DNA of 64,000 nt from an uncultured Ilumatobacter sp. (GTDB taxonomy: Bacteria > Actinomycetota > Acidimicrobiia > Acidimicrobiales > Ilumatobacteraceae): positions 1 through 64,000 of the forward strand of contig CALKNK010000002.1 in NCBI GenBank assembly GCA_938091165.1, written 5' to 3'. Shown here piece after piece: positions 16,475 through 25,202 of this stretch. The stretch's first letter is position 1; each line of letters begins with the position of its first letter. A model generated the notes under the pieces. That model was given only the letters and a program-made list of their open reading frames with translations, made no database searches and was not told the origin of the DNA. The position numbers and the translations under genes are program-made.

Positions 16475-17535
16475 CCGCCAGAACGCCCGCTTGTGCCGTC
16501 TTCACCCTTGCATTACTTGCAACCGCATGTTCGAGCGATGACGCCCCGACCGCCGCACCCGCCGCGATCACGTTGGTCACGTATGACTCATTTCCTGATG
16601 CCGGGACATCGATGAACGAGGCACTCGAATCATTCAGCAGCGAGACGGGCATCGCCGTCGAGATTCTTGTCGCCGGCGATACCGGCACGATGCTGTCCAA
16701 GGCTGCGCTGACCGTCGGCAATCCGGAAGGAGACGTGATGTGGGGAATCGACAACACCTTCCTCTCGCGGGCACTGAACGAGGGCATCTTCGAACCAGCT
16801 GCGACGCCGGTCGGAGCCGAGCTCCCTCCGGCGTTCACTCAACTCTCCCCTGATGGACTGGCCGTACCTGTCGACTTCGGCGATGTATGCATCAACTACG
16901 ACCTGGCTTGGTTCGCGAACGCCGGCATCGAACCGCCGACGTCGCTGGCCGACTTGATCGACCCGACGTACTCCGACCTGCTCGCCGTGCAGAATCCGGC
17001 GACGTCCTCCCCTGGCCTCGCATTCCTGCTCGCCACGATCGACGAGTTCGGTGACGACGGCTGGCAGGGCTATTGGACTGCGCTGCGCGACAACGGCGTG
17101 CAGGTACTCGACGGCTGGACGGAGTCGTACTACAGCAGCTTCACCGGCGCCGGAGGCAGCGATCGACCCCTCGTTGTCTCGTACGGATCGAGCCCACCGG
17201 CCGAAGTGATCTTCGCCGAGCCTGCTCGCAATGACGCACCCACCGCCGTGGTCGAGTCGACATGTTTCCGTCAGATCGAGTTCGCTGGCGTGCTCGCTGG
17301 CACAGAACATCCTGACGAAGCCGCACAACTGCTCGACTTCCTCGTGGGAGAAACGTTTCAAGCCGAGCTTGCTCTCAACCTGTTCGTGTACCCAAGCAAC
17401 CCGGCGGTCGATCTCCCCCAGGAGTTCATCGACTTCGCTGTTGTGCCCGAGTCGTCCCGTTCGGTCGAGCCGGAGCGCATCGACGCGAACCGCAGCGACT
17501 GGATCGACACCTGGACCAGCCTCGTGCTGGGCTGA
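16471..17535 (+). CDS. thiB: Thiamine ABC transporter substrate-binding lipoprotein
   Basis: 354 residues from ATG 16471, overlapping the upstream stop. The N-terminus has a lipoprotein signal with lipobox LLATACSS (Cys near residue 19). The mature part is a ThiB/TbpA-like periplasmic-binding fold: ITLVTYDSFP, a GDVMWGIDNTFLSRAL segment, then PVDFGDVCINYD, matching thiamine-binding proteins. It should capture thiamine or its phosphates on the outer face of the membrane and deliver them to ThiP/ThiQ. Operon position behind a TPP riboswitch makes the assignment strong. Confidence 0.93.
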   Translation: MTARTPACAVFTLALLATACSSDDAPTAAPAAITLVTYDSFPDAGTSMNEALESFSSETGIAVEILVAGDTGTMLSKAALTVGNPEGDVMWGIDNTFLSRALNEGIFEPAATPVGAELPPAFTQLSPDGLAVPVDFGDVCINYDLAWFANAGIEPPTSLADLIDPTYSDLLAVQNPATSSPGLAFLLATIDEFGDDGWQGYWTALRDNGVQVLDGWTESYYSSFTGAGGSDRPLVVSYGSSPPAEVIFAEPARNDAPTAVVESTCFRQIEFAGVLAGTEHPDEAAQLLDFLVGETFQAELALNLFVYPSNPAVDLPQEFIDFAVVPESSRSVEPERIDANRSDWIDTWTSLVLG

Positions 17536-17544
17536 TCGCACCCC

Positions 17545-19161
17545 ATGACCGCTCTGCCACGGCGGGTGATCGCGGCCCTGGCGATTCTGCCAGCAGCCGG
17601 GTTGGCCGTGTTCTATGTCTGGCCCGTGCTGAACCTGTTGTCGCGAGCCATCGATGGCGGAGCGGTCCGCACGACCCTGGGACGGCCAGCCACGTGGGAG
17701 GTTGCGTGGTTCACGCTGTGGCAGGCAGTCGTCTCGACGCTGCTCACTCTCGTTGTTGGCCTCGCTCCGGCGTACATCGTGGCCCGATTCGACTTTCGCG
17801 GCCGGCAACTCTTGCTCGGATTGCTGACTGCGCTCTTCGTCCTGCCGACCGTGGTCATGGGAGCTGCATTCCTGGCGCTCCTTCCCGATGGCATGAATCG
17901 AAGTGTCGCTGCAGTCATCGCTGCCCACGTCGTGTTCAACCTCGCCGTCGTCGTGCGCACCGTCGGCCCGTTCTGGGAGCAACTACCCACCGACATGGAA
18001 GGCGCCGCCGCATCGCTGGGCGCGTCGCCCTGGCGCGTGTTCACCTTGATCACGCTCCCGCTGATCCGACCTGCGCTCGTCGCTGCTGCGTCGATCGTGT
18101 TCGTCTTTACGTTCACCTCGTTCGGAGTGGTACGAGTGATCGGAGCCGCCGGAACCCGCACGCTTGAAGTCGAGGTGTGGCGACAGGCAATCCAGCTGGG
18201 CGATATCGGAACCGCAGCGGTGTTAACTGTGCTCCAACTGGTGGCGCTCGCCGCGGTGATGGTGTGGGCGTCACGGGCACAGCGACGTCATTCCCGACCG
18301 CTCGGCCTGGAACCAAATGCCCGGCGAATTCCGCGACGTGGGAGCGAGCGGCGTCGAGTTGCGCTGATCGGCATCACGTCGTTCGCGGTGTGCGGGGCAC
18401 CCTTGGTCGCACTCGCTGCCCAGTCGTTCTCAACGCCGTCGGGTTGGTCGACTGCGGCGTGGACACAGTTGGGTCGCACCGAGGTGCGGCCGGGCATCCG
18501 GCTTGGGATCGACCCGCTCGATGCCGTGCGCAATTCGGTGGAGAACGCGCTGTGGGCCACGCTCTTCGCCGTCGTCATCGGCGCACTCGCCAGCTTGGCG
18601 ATCGCCGCGGCTCGCAATGCCGGCCGCATTCTCGACGTGGGAATGATGCTTCCGGTCGGCACATCTGCCGTCACGATCGGATTCGGCATGTTGATCACGT
18701 TCGATCAGGCGCCCTACGACTGGCGCGCCGAATGGTGGCTCGTCCCGGTCGGCCACGCCCTCGTCGCCGTGCCGTTCGTCGTTCGCGCGACCGTCGGCGT
18801 GCTGCGATCAGTCGACCCCGAATTACGTTCCGCCGCAGCAACACTTGGGGCCTCCCCGACACGTGCCTGGCGAGCCGTGGTGGTGCCGTTCCTTTGGCGC
18901 CCGCTGAAGGTCAGCGCCGCACTGGCAGCTGCCATCTCGTTGGGCGAGTTCGGTGCCACCGGTTTCCTGTCGAGGTCAGGCGGCGAGACCGTACCGATCG
19001 CCATCGAACAACTACTCGGTCGAACCGGGTCCCTACTCCAAGCGCAAGGATATGCGTTGGCCACAATCTTGGCGGCTGTCACGATCGGCCTCGTCGTTGC
19101 GGTCGACCGCAGCCATGAACTGCGCACCCTCGTACGCCCCACCACCAATCGACCAAACTGA
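17545..19161 (+). CDS. thiP: Thiamine ABC transporter permease
   Basis: 538 residues, the size of ThiP, with two fused permease domains and about twelve membrane helices. Each half has an EAA-type loop for contact with the ATPase: MEGAAASLGASPWRVFTLI near residue 150 and RSAAATLGASPTRAWRAVV in the second half. It forms the membrane channel for thiamine. The ATG at 17545 follows thiB by 9 bases. The stop is immediately followed by the ATG of thiQ, so the subunits are tightly coupled. Confidence 0.93.
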   Translation: MTALPRRVIAALAILPAAGLAVFYVWPVLNLLSRAIDGGAVRTTLGRPATWEVAWFTLWQAVVSTLLTLVVGLAPAYIVARFDFRGRQLLLGLLTALFVLPTVVMGAAFLALLPDGMNRSVAAVIAAHVVFNLAVVVRTVGPFWEQLPTDMEGAAASLGASPWRVFTLITLPLIRPALVAAASIVFVFTFTSFGVVRVIGAAGTRTLEVEVWRQAIQLGDIGTAAVLTVLQLVALAAVMVWASRAQRRHSRPLGLEPNARRIPRRGSERRRVALIGITSFAVCGAPLVALAAQSFSTPSGWSTAAWTQLGRTEVRPGIRLGIDPLDAVRNSVENALWATLFAVVIGALASLAIAAARNAGRILDVGMMLPVGTSAVTIGFGMLITFDQAPYDWRAEWWLVPVGHALVAVPFVVRATVGVLRSVDPELRSAAATLGASPTRAWRAVVVPFLWRPLKVSAALAAAISLGEFGATGFLSRSGGETVPIAIEQLLGRTGSLLQAQGYALATILAAVTIGLVVAVDRSHELRTLVRPTTNRPN

Positions 19162-19806
19162 ATGGTGATGGCTCATCTCTCCGTTGACAGCGTCGACCTC
19201 GCATTCGACAAGGCGCCGGTGCTGACCAGGGCCACGATGGCCGTCGATCAGGGCGAAGTAGTGGCCGTGCTCGGCCCATCAGGGAGCGGCAAGAGCACCC
19301 TCCTGCGAGTCATCGCTGGGATCACAGCACCCGACGCCGGAACCGTGACGCTCAGCGGCCATGACATCACCAATGTGCCCACCCATCAACGCGGTGTCGG
19401 CATGGTCTTTCAGAACAACCAGTTGTTCCCCCACCTGACCGTGGGCGAAAACGTCGCGTTCGGACTCAAGATGGCCGGAACACCTGCGGTCGAGCGTCGC
19501 GCGACTGCAGACGACTGGCTCGCACGGGTCGGTCTCGCCGGGTTCGACTCGCGCCAGGTCAGCGCCCTCTCGGGCGGCGAGGCGAAGCGAGTTGCGCTTG
19601 CGCGAACACTCGCAGTCGAACCCAGCATTGTGCTGCTCGACGAACCCTTGACCGGACTCGATCGCAAACTCCACGACCGACTCGCCCACGACGTCGCAGC
19701 TCTTCTCGCCGATCTGGCGATCACCGCAATCCTCGTCACCCACGATCCGGACGAAGCGGCGACCATCGCCGTTCGCTCACTCCACATGGATGACATCAAT
19801 GGATGA
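19162..19806 (+). CDS. thiQ: Thiamine ABC transporter ATP-binding protein
   Basis: 214 residues, short as usual for ThiQ. Walker A is GPSGSGKST (near residue 38), the Q-loop is VFQNNQLFPHLTV, the signature is LSGGEAKRVALART and Walker B is IVLLDEPLTGLD, followed by the switch His in ILVTHDP. It powers thiamine import with ThiP. It starts directly after the thiP stop (ATGGTGATG gives two possible starts, 19162 and 19168) and overlaps the next GNAT gene. Confidence 0.93.
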   Translation: MVMAHLSVDSVDLAFDKAPVLTRATMAVDQGEVVAVLGPSGSGKSTLLRVIAGITAPDAGTVTLSGHDITNVPTHQRGVGMVFQNNQLFPHLTVGENVAFGLKMAGTPAVERRATADDWLARVGLAGFDSRQVSALSGGEAKRVALARTLAVEPSIVLLDEPLTGLDRKLHDRLAHDVAALLADLAITAILVTHDPDEAATIAVRSLHMDDING

Positions 19807-20281
19807 CGCGACCCTGATCGAGCTGTCAGCCGAGGAGACCTACGATCTTCGTCGACGTGTACTCCGAGTCGGCACGCCATCGACGGACGTCCAATGGCAG
19901 GGCGACAGCCTCGACACCACCACCCACCTCGGAGTGTCAGGAACAGACAAGATCGTTGCAATCTCGACCTGGCTAAAATCACAATCGCCGGATCTCGATC
20001 GACACCATGCCGGCGTTCAATTACGTGGCATGGCGACCGACCCGGCCGCACGGGGACACGGTTACGGCTCCATGCTCCTCCTCGCCGGTATTGACCGGGC
20101 TCGCAGGTCAGGTGCTCACCACGTCTGGGCCAATGCTCGGACCGCAGCGCTCGACTTTTACATCGCCCACGGATTCAAAGTCACGAGCAGTGAGCTCGAA
20201 AATGCTGAGACTGCGATCCCCCATCGGCGCATTCTGATGTATCTTCCGTCACGGACCGACGCCAACCTGGTGGAGGTATGA
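19799..20281 (+). CDS. GNAT family N-acetyltransferase, last annotated enzyme of the thiamine operon
   Basis: 160 residues from ATG 19799, with an alternative in-frame ATG at 19790. The acetyl-CoA binding motif A is MATDPAARGHGYGSMLL (near residue 79), followed by the NARTAALDFYIAHGF segment of motif B. It should acetylate an amine, but the acceptor is unknown. It overlaps thiQ by 8 bases, so it is cotranscribed with the thiamine importer and under TPP riboswitch control. Whether it acts on a thiamine breakdown product is only a guess. Confidence 0.85.
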   Translation: MDDATLIELSAEETYDLRRRVLRVGTPSTDVQWQGDSLDTTTHLGVSGTDKIVAISTWLKSQSPDLDRHHAGVQLRGMATDPAARGHGYGSMLLLAGIDRARRSGAHHVWANARTAALDFYIAHGFKVTSSELENAETAIPHRRILMYLPSRTDANLVEV

Positions 20282-20445
20282 CAGCGGTCGAACGACGGGA
20301 CGCCGAGCGCAGGCGACGGACCGTCGCATTATCTGCGCAAGCATTGCCGAATTGCATCTTTAGCAATGCCCGCAAACTGAGTGGCGAATCAGTCATTGAG
20401 TCTCTAGAAAAGCACGGCTCGCTCGCCTCCATAGCCAAGGCATAA
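20278..20445 (+). CDS. Possible 55-residue coupled small protein
   Basis: An ATG at 20278 overlaps the GNAT stop (ATGA), and the frame stays open for 55 codons to TAA 20445. The product starts MTAVERRDAERRRRTVALSA, giving a strongly basic N-terminus and an amphipathic C-terminal half (LSGESVIESLEKHGSLASIA). It matches no family I know. GGAGG lies 2 bases upstream (TGGAGGTATG), which is too close to be ideal, so translation would rely on coupling. It may be a real small protein or only a chance extension of the operon. Confidence 0.3.
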   Translation: MTAVERRDAERRRRTVALSAQALPNCIFSNARKLSGESVIESLEKHGSLASIAKA

Positions 20446-20677
20446 GCGGGATAACAATCCTGAGCTCCTAATGGAGTTTGCAATTTCGAAGCTGTGACTT
20501 CCCAAGTGTCGCAAGCCCAAAGAGTAGGCCACAAACGCCTTCGTGCAGATCGATCTGGCCAGTGTCATTACCCTCAGCTGACAACCTGACCGACACGCAA
20601 TGACAACTCAGGTTCATGTCGTAGTTGATTGTTCTCTCTGTCACGGAATTCGCACCGAGAACTGCCAGACTGGGTTT

Positions 20678-21169
20678 GTGAGCCGATCGAAGACCACATC
20701 GATCAAACGGCCGGCCTTGCCCTCCTCCAAGGAAGGATCGTCACGTCTGGGTGACATCACTCGGTCGATTCCGATTGACAAACGTCTGTCGCGCCGGCCC
20801 AAGGTTGCGTTGTTCGCCGGCATTGCTGCGCTCGCCGTCATCGGGACGATGGCCGCAGCTGTCTTCGTCTTGCCAATCAATACATGGCGCGAACAAAACA
20901 ACGATCTCGAGCAACGCCAAACGCAACTCGATGCACTCGTCAGTGTCAACGGCCAGCTCGCAGCTGAGGTTGATCGCCTTCAAACTGACGATGGTGTCCG
21001 CGAGGCAGCCCGCGAGGAAATCGGTTACATGCAGACCGGCGAGCAGCGCCGTTCGGTGCTCCCCAGACCGCCGCTCCCTGCTGATCTACCAGACGGCTGG
21101 CCCTACAACGTGGTCACCGAAATCTTTGCTGCGCGCACGGCTGGGCCCGCACCCGCCGTCACCGACTAG
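20678..21169 (+). CDS. FtsB/DivIC-like septum formation initiator protein
   Basis: 163 residues from GTG 20678. It has a basic cytoplasmic N-terminus, one membrane helix (about residues 42-65, VALFAGIAALAVIGTMAAAVFV), then a coiled coil (EQNNDLEQRQTQLDALVSV, then NGQLAAEVDRLQT) and the DivIC-type VREAAREEIGYMQTGE motif. It would be a bitopic divisome protein that links FtsQ and FtsL functions. In M. tuberculosis the FtsB-like gene (Rv1024) is beside DUF501 (Rv1025). Here DUF501 lies 19 kb away at 40.4 kb, with the molybdenum-hydroxylase region between them. Confidence 0.83.
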   Translation: MSRSKTTSIKRPALPSSKEGSSRLGDITRSIPIDKRLSRRPKVALFAGIAALAVIGTMAAAVFVLPINTWREQNNDLEQRQTQLDALVSVNGQLAAEVDRLQTDDGVREAAREEIGYMQTGEQRRSVLPRPPLPADLPDGWPYNVVTEIFAARTAGPAPAVTD

Positions 21170-21224
21170 GTTTGACTACAGGACGTCCGCAGTGGAGGTC
21201 CGTAATCCACGACAGGGGTATCAC

Positions 21225-23516
21225 GTGGCTGGTGGCAGCATTCTTGGTAATCGCGTTCAACGCAAAGAAGATCCTAAGTTCCTCACAGCGGGCGGCGACT
21301 ACGCCGACGACCTGAAGGATCCCCGCCTTGAAGGTGCCGCTCAGGTGGTTTACGTGCGCTCGGCGGTTGCTCACGGCATAATCGAGGCGATCGACGTCGC
21401 CGGGGCAATCGACATGCCTGGCGTCATTGCGGTGCACACGGCCCAATCACTCAGCCTCCAGCCGGTTGCGTCACCCTTCAACCCCGCCGCCGCTCGTACG
21501 CTTCTTGCCAGCGACAAGGTGCGGTACGTGGGCGAGCCCGTCGCCGCCGTTGTGGCTGAGACATGGCAACAGGCGACTGACGCAGCGGAAATGGTGTTCG
21601 TCGACGTCGAGTTTCTGCCAACGCACATCGACCTCGAGGCCGCCCTTGCGTCCGACTCGCTAATTTACGAAGCGGCTGGCAGCAACGCTGTATTCGACAC
21701 CACTGCGCTTGGCATGCCGGAGAACTCCGCCACAGACGAGTACTTCGCCGACTGCGAAGTCACTGTCAGCGGACGCTTCATGAATCAGCGGGTCGCCCCG
21801 TGTCCACTCGAAGTTCGTGCGTCCGCAGCCGTGTGGGAAGAAGGCCGCCTTGTCCAGTGGATTTCAAGCCAGGGCGCACAGGGCGCCAAAGCTGCCTTCG
21901 TCGCCGCCAACGGCGGCGACGACGACGCTGTGCACCTGATCACCCCCGATGTCGGCGGCGGATTCGGCGCGAAGATCGATTCCTACCCCGAAGAACTTCT
22001 CCTCGGCCCGATCGCCAAGCTGCTCGGTCGACCAGTCCGTTGGCGCGAGACACGCAGTGAGTCGATGATGAACCTCGGACACGGCCGCGCCCAGCTGCAG
22101 TACGTCACCATCGGCGGAACTCGCGAAGGCAAGGTCACGCATTATCAGCTTCACGCCATCCAGGACGCCGGAGCCTTCGTTGGTATGGGTACCATTTTGG
22201 CTCCGTTCATGACGCGGCCGATGTCTTCGGGCGTGTACGACATCTCGAATATCGAATGTCGCACCACTTCAGTCGTCACGAACACCACACCGACTACTGC
22301 ATATCGCGGTGCTGGCCGCCCTGAGGCAACAGCCGCGATCGAGCGAGCGATGGACATGTTCGCTCTCGAGATCGGAAAGGACCCAGCTGAGGTTCGGCGC
22401 ATGAACTTGATTGCAAAGTTCATGGAACCGCACACCACCTCCATTGGGCAGACCTACGACGTCGGCGACTTCGAAGGTGCGCTCGACAAGGCCCTTGATA
22501 CCGCTGGATACGCGAACCTGCGTTCGGAACAGCAGGCTCGTCGCGACGCCGGGGATGCCAAGCAAATCGGTATTGGCGTCAGCGTGTACGTAGAAATCAC
22601 CGGAGGCGTCGATCCCAAGCAGGAAGCAGCCAAGATCGAGGTTCACGATGATGGGACCGCCACGGTCTACACGGGAACCTCGCCCCACGGCCAGGGCCAT
22701 GAAACTGCGTGGGCGATGCTCGCCTACGACGAAACCGGAATTCCGATGGACAAAATCACCCTCGTCTGGGGCGACACCGACCGAGTCCCCGGCGGTGGTG
22801 GCACCATGGGCTCGCGTTCGCTACAACAAGGCGGTGCAGCCGTCCACCAGGGCGCCATCGAACTGGTCGAAAAAGCCCAAGAACTCGCAGCCCAACTCCT
22901 CGAGGCTGACGTTGCTGACATCGTGCTCGACAAGGACAACGGTGCATTCCACGTAGCAGGAACTCCAGCGGTAGCAAAGAGCTGGGGTGAGCTTGCTGTT
23001 GCGTCAAGGCAGCAGGGCAACGAGCTGACTATCGATACGCTTTTTGTCGCAGACATGGCAACGTTTCCATTCGGGGCGCACATCGCTGTCGTCGAAGTCG
23101 ACACCGAGACTGGCCAAGTCAAGCACCTCCGTCAGGTGGCGTGCGACGACGCCGGTCGTGTCATCAATCCGCTGCTGCTCGACGGCCAAATCCATGGCGG
23201 GATCGCCCAGGGCACAGCGCAGGCACTCCTAGAAGAGGTCCGCTTCGACGAAGACGGCAACCCGATCACCTCCAACCTCGCCGACTACGGCATGATCAGC
23301 TCGGCTGAGTTGCCGAGCTTCGAAGTTGTTCACATGGAAACACCGACCTTCGTGAACCCGCTGGGGGCAAAAGGCATCGGCGAGTCGGGCACGATCGGCT
23401 CGACACCTGCAGTCCAATCCGCTGTGGTCGACGCAGTCAGCCATCTTGGCGTCAAGCACATCGATATGCCCGCCACTGCCGAACGAGTCTGGCAGGCCAT
23501 CCAAGCTGCCAACTAA
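21225..23516 (+). CDS. Molybdenum hydroxylase large subunit (CoxL/XdhB form II type), orphan copy
   Basis: 763 residues from GTG 21225. It has the typical N-terminus (GNRVQRKEDPKFLTAGGDY), the molybdopterin-domain GGGFGAK near residue 250, the active-site loop AYRGAGR at residues 359-365 and the C-terminal catalytic Glu in KGIGESGTIG. The loop is that of form II or general xanthine-oxidase-family enzymes, not the AYXCSFR loop of true CO dehydrogenase. It should bind the Mo-molybdopterin cytosine dinucleotide cofactor and hydroxylate an unknown substrate. No small or medium subunit is adjacent. The complete S-L-M set lies 3.3 kb downstream. The HD protein gene follows after 16 bases. Confidence 0.88.
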   Translation: MAGGSILGNRVQRKEDPKFLTAGGDYADDLKDPRLEGAAQVVYVRSAVAHGIIEAIDVAGAIDMPGVIAVHTAQSLSLQPVASPFNPAAARTLLASDKVRYVGEPVAAVVAETWQQATDAAEMVFVDVEFLPTHIDLEAALASDSLIYEAAGSNAVFDTTALGMPENSATDEYFADCEVTVSGRFMNQRVAPCPLEVRASAAVWEEGRLVQWISSQGAQGAKAAFVAANGGDDDAVHLITPDVGGGFGAKIDSYPEELLLGPIAKLLGRPVRWRETRSESMMNLGHGRAQLQYVTIGGTREGKVTHYQLHAIQDAGAFVGMGTILAPFMTRPMSSGVYDISNIECRTTSVVTNTTPTTAYRGAGRPEATAAIERAMDMFALEIGKDPAEVRRMNLIAKFMEPHTTSIGQTYDVGDFEGALDKALDTAGYANLRSEQQARRDAGDAKQIGIGVSVYVEITGGVDPKQEAAKIEVHDDGTATVYTGTSPHGQGHETAWAMLAYDETGIPMDKITLVWGDTDRVPGGGGTMGSRSLQQGGAAVHQGAIELVEKAQELAAQLLEADVADIVLDKDNGAFHVAGTPAVAKSWGELAVASRQQGNELTIDTLFVADMATFPFGAHIAVVEVDTETGQVKHLRQVACDDAGRVINPLLLDGQIHGGIAQGTAQALLEEVRFDEDGNPITSNLADYGMISSAELPSFEVVHMETPTFVNPLGAKGIGESGTIGSTPAVQSAVVDAVSHLGVKHIDMPATAERVWQAIQAAN

Positions 23517-23532
23517 GAGCCGAGGAAACATC

Positions 23533-24099
23533 ATGACCGAAACGCATCAACGCGCTTCATTCACATCGTTCGAGGAATCGACTGCTGAGGACTGGGCGAT
23601 CATCGCTCCGCAGCTCAGCGTAACTCAGGGCATGGTCGCCGACCGCGTCATCGACCTGATGCGCGCCCTGGAGTTTGACCATGGAGGGTTTCCCGTTAAC
23701 CGTCTCGAGCACAGCCTGCAGACAGCAACACGGGCAGAGAAAGACGGACAGGACGACGAGTACGTGCTGTGCGCGCTGATTCACGACATCGGCGACACAC
23801 TGAGTCCGTACGCCCATCCCGATATTGCGGCGGGCATCGTTAAGCCGTTCGTGTCTGAGGCCAATCACTTCATGGTCAAGCACCACGGTGAATTTCAGGG
23901 CTACTACTTCTGGCACTACCTAGGTATGGACAAAGAGGCTCGCGACGCACACCGCGACAATCCGTTTTTCGATCACACCGAAGAGTTTTGCGCAAAGTAT
24001 GACCAAAAGGCTTTTGATTCCGACTACGTTAGCAACCCGCTAGAACACTACGAGCCGCTGATCCGCAAGATCCTGCGCAGCGCCGACAATGCAAGCTGA
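23533..24099 (+). CDS. HD-domain protein, possibly a PhnZ/MIOX-like diiron oxygenase
   Basis: 188 residues from ATG 23533, 16 bases after the orphan large-subunit gene and surely cotranscribed. Candidate metal ligands are His60, His84-Asp85 (HDIGD), His95, His117/118 and Asp157 (KYDQKAFD). The His60 to His84 spacing and the late Asp fit mixed-valence diiron HD proteins such as PhnZ and inositol oxygenase better than classic phosphohydrolases. This is inference from ligand order and not proof. The protein has no membrane segment. Close relatives are common as short HD proteins of unknown role. Confidence 0.7.
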   Translation: MTETHQRASFTSFEESTAEDWAIIAPQLSVTQGMVADRVIDLMRALEFDHGGFPVNRLEHSLQTATRAEKDGQDDEYVLCALIHDIGDTLSPYAHPDIAAGIVKPFVSEANHFMVKHHGEFQGYYFWHYLGMDKEARDAHRDNPFFDHTEEFCAKYDQKAFDSDYVSNPLEHYEPLIRKILRSADNAS

Positions 24100-24203
24100 C
24101 TAACAGCGGGCACTGCACAAGCCTGACTCGCCAGGTCAACTGGCGATGGTCCACACTCCGAAATCAGCGGTTGCGGCAACGTGAACGCACTACGGTCAGC
24201 GCC

Positions 24204-25202
24204 GTGAACTCCTCTATTGGGCGCCTACGACTCGCACTGGGCATGGTCGCCGCCGTGTTTGTCGTCGGCACCGTCGGCTACTGGTCTTTCGGCCTTTCGC
24301 TGCTCGACGCCGCCTATCAAACGATTACGACGGTCACCACGGTCGGCTTCCGCGAACTCGCAGTGTTCGGAACCGCCGAAAAGTGGTTCACCATGGTGCT
24401 AATCGTGCTCGGGGTGTCTACCGTTTTGTATACCTTTACCCTCGCCCTGCAAGTAGTTGTCGAGGGGCAACTGCGAGAATTCGTCGGGAGGCGGCGCATG
24501 GATCGCGAGCTGAGCAAAATAAGCGGCCACACGGTCGTCTGCGGATGGGGTCGCGTTGGCCGCGCTGTCGCTGCTGACCTCGAGCGTTCCGGCCACTCGG
24601 TGGTGGTCGTCGATCTCGACATCGATCGAGTTGCCGATATTTTTCACCCCGTTGTTGTCGGTGATGCCACGCTCGATTCTACCCTCCGAGCAGCTGGGCT
24701 TGAGCGGGCCACCTCTCTGATTGCAGCTCTCGAAGGCGACGCCGAGAACCTATTTGTCACGCTGTCTGGCCGTTCGATCAACCCAAACTTGTTCATCGTG
24801 GCCCGCGCACGCCAAGACGAGAGCGTGCCGAAATTAGCAAACGCTGGAGCTGATCGGGTCGTCAACCCGCAGGAGCTCGGTGCGGCCAGGATGGCCTCAT
24901 TTGTCGCTCGTCCAAATGTTGCAGAATTCATCGACGTGGTCATGCACCAACGGTCACTCGAGTTCCGAATGCAGGAATTCGATGTGCCACCAGAGTCGGC
25001 GCTGGCCGGCAAGACGCTCCGAGACGCCAACCTAAGCGAGGAAAGCGGGGCACTTGTACTCGCACTGCGTTCGCCCGACGGTGTCTTCACGACCAACCCG
25101 ACCGGCGACACACGCATACAGCCTCACCACATCATCATCGGGGTCGGTACCGTCGATGACCTGCACCGACTCGGCGAGCTCACCCGACGCCCGAGTTCAT
25201 GA
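24204..25202 (+). CDS. Potassium channel with RCK/TrkA regulatory domains
   Basis: 332 residues from GTG 24204. There are two membrane helices around a pore loop whose selectivity filter reads TTVTTVGF, where TVGYG is the canonical sequence. Then comes a cytoplasmic RCK (TrkA-N) domain with Rossmann loop GWGRVGRAVA near residue 112, and a TrkA-C domain at the end. It should form a tetrameric K+ channel gated by a nucleotide or ion. A TTG at 24171 in the same frame was considered less likely. It overlaps the following HAD gene by ATGA. Confidence 0.87.
   Translation: MNSSIGRLRLALGMVAAVFVVGTVGYWSFGLSLLDAAYQTITTVTTVGFRELAVFGTAEKWFTMVLIVLGVSTVLYTFTLALQVVVEGQLREFVGRRRMDRELSKISGHTVVCGWGRVGRAVAADLERSGHSVVVVDLDIDRVADIFHPVVVGDATLDSTLRAAGLERATSLIAALEGDAENLFVTLSGRSINPNLFIVARARQDESVPKLANAGADRVVNPQELGAARMASFVARPNVAEFIDVVMHQRSLEFRMQEFDVPPESALAGKTLRDANLSEESGALVLALRSPDGVFTTNPTGDTRIQPHHIIIGVGTVDDLHRLGELTRRPSS

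Noticed and set aside
20583..20614. AACCTGA...TCAGGTT inverted repeat before the FtsB-like gene
   Set aside because: Seven-base arms 18 bases apart are easily found by chance and no regulator is implied.
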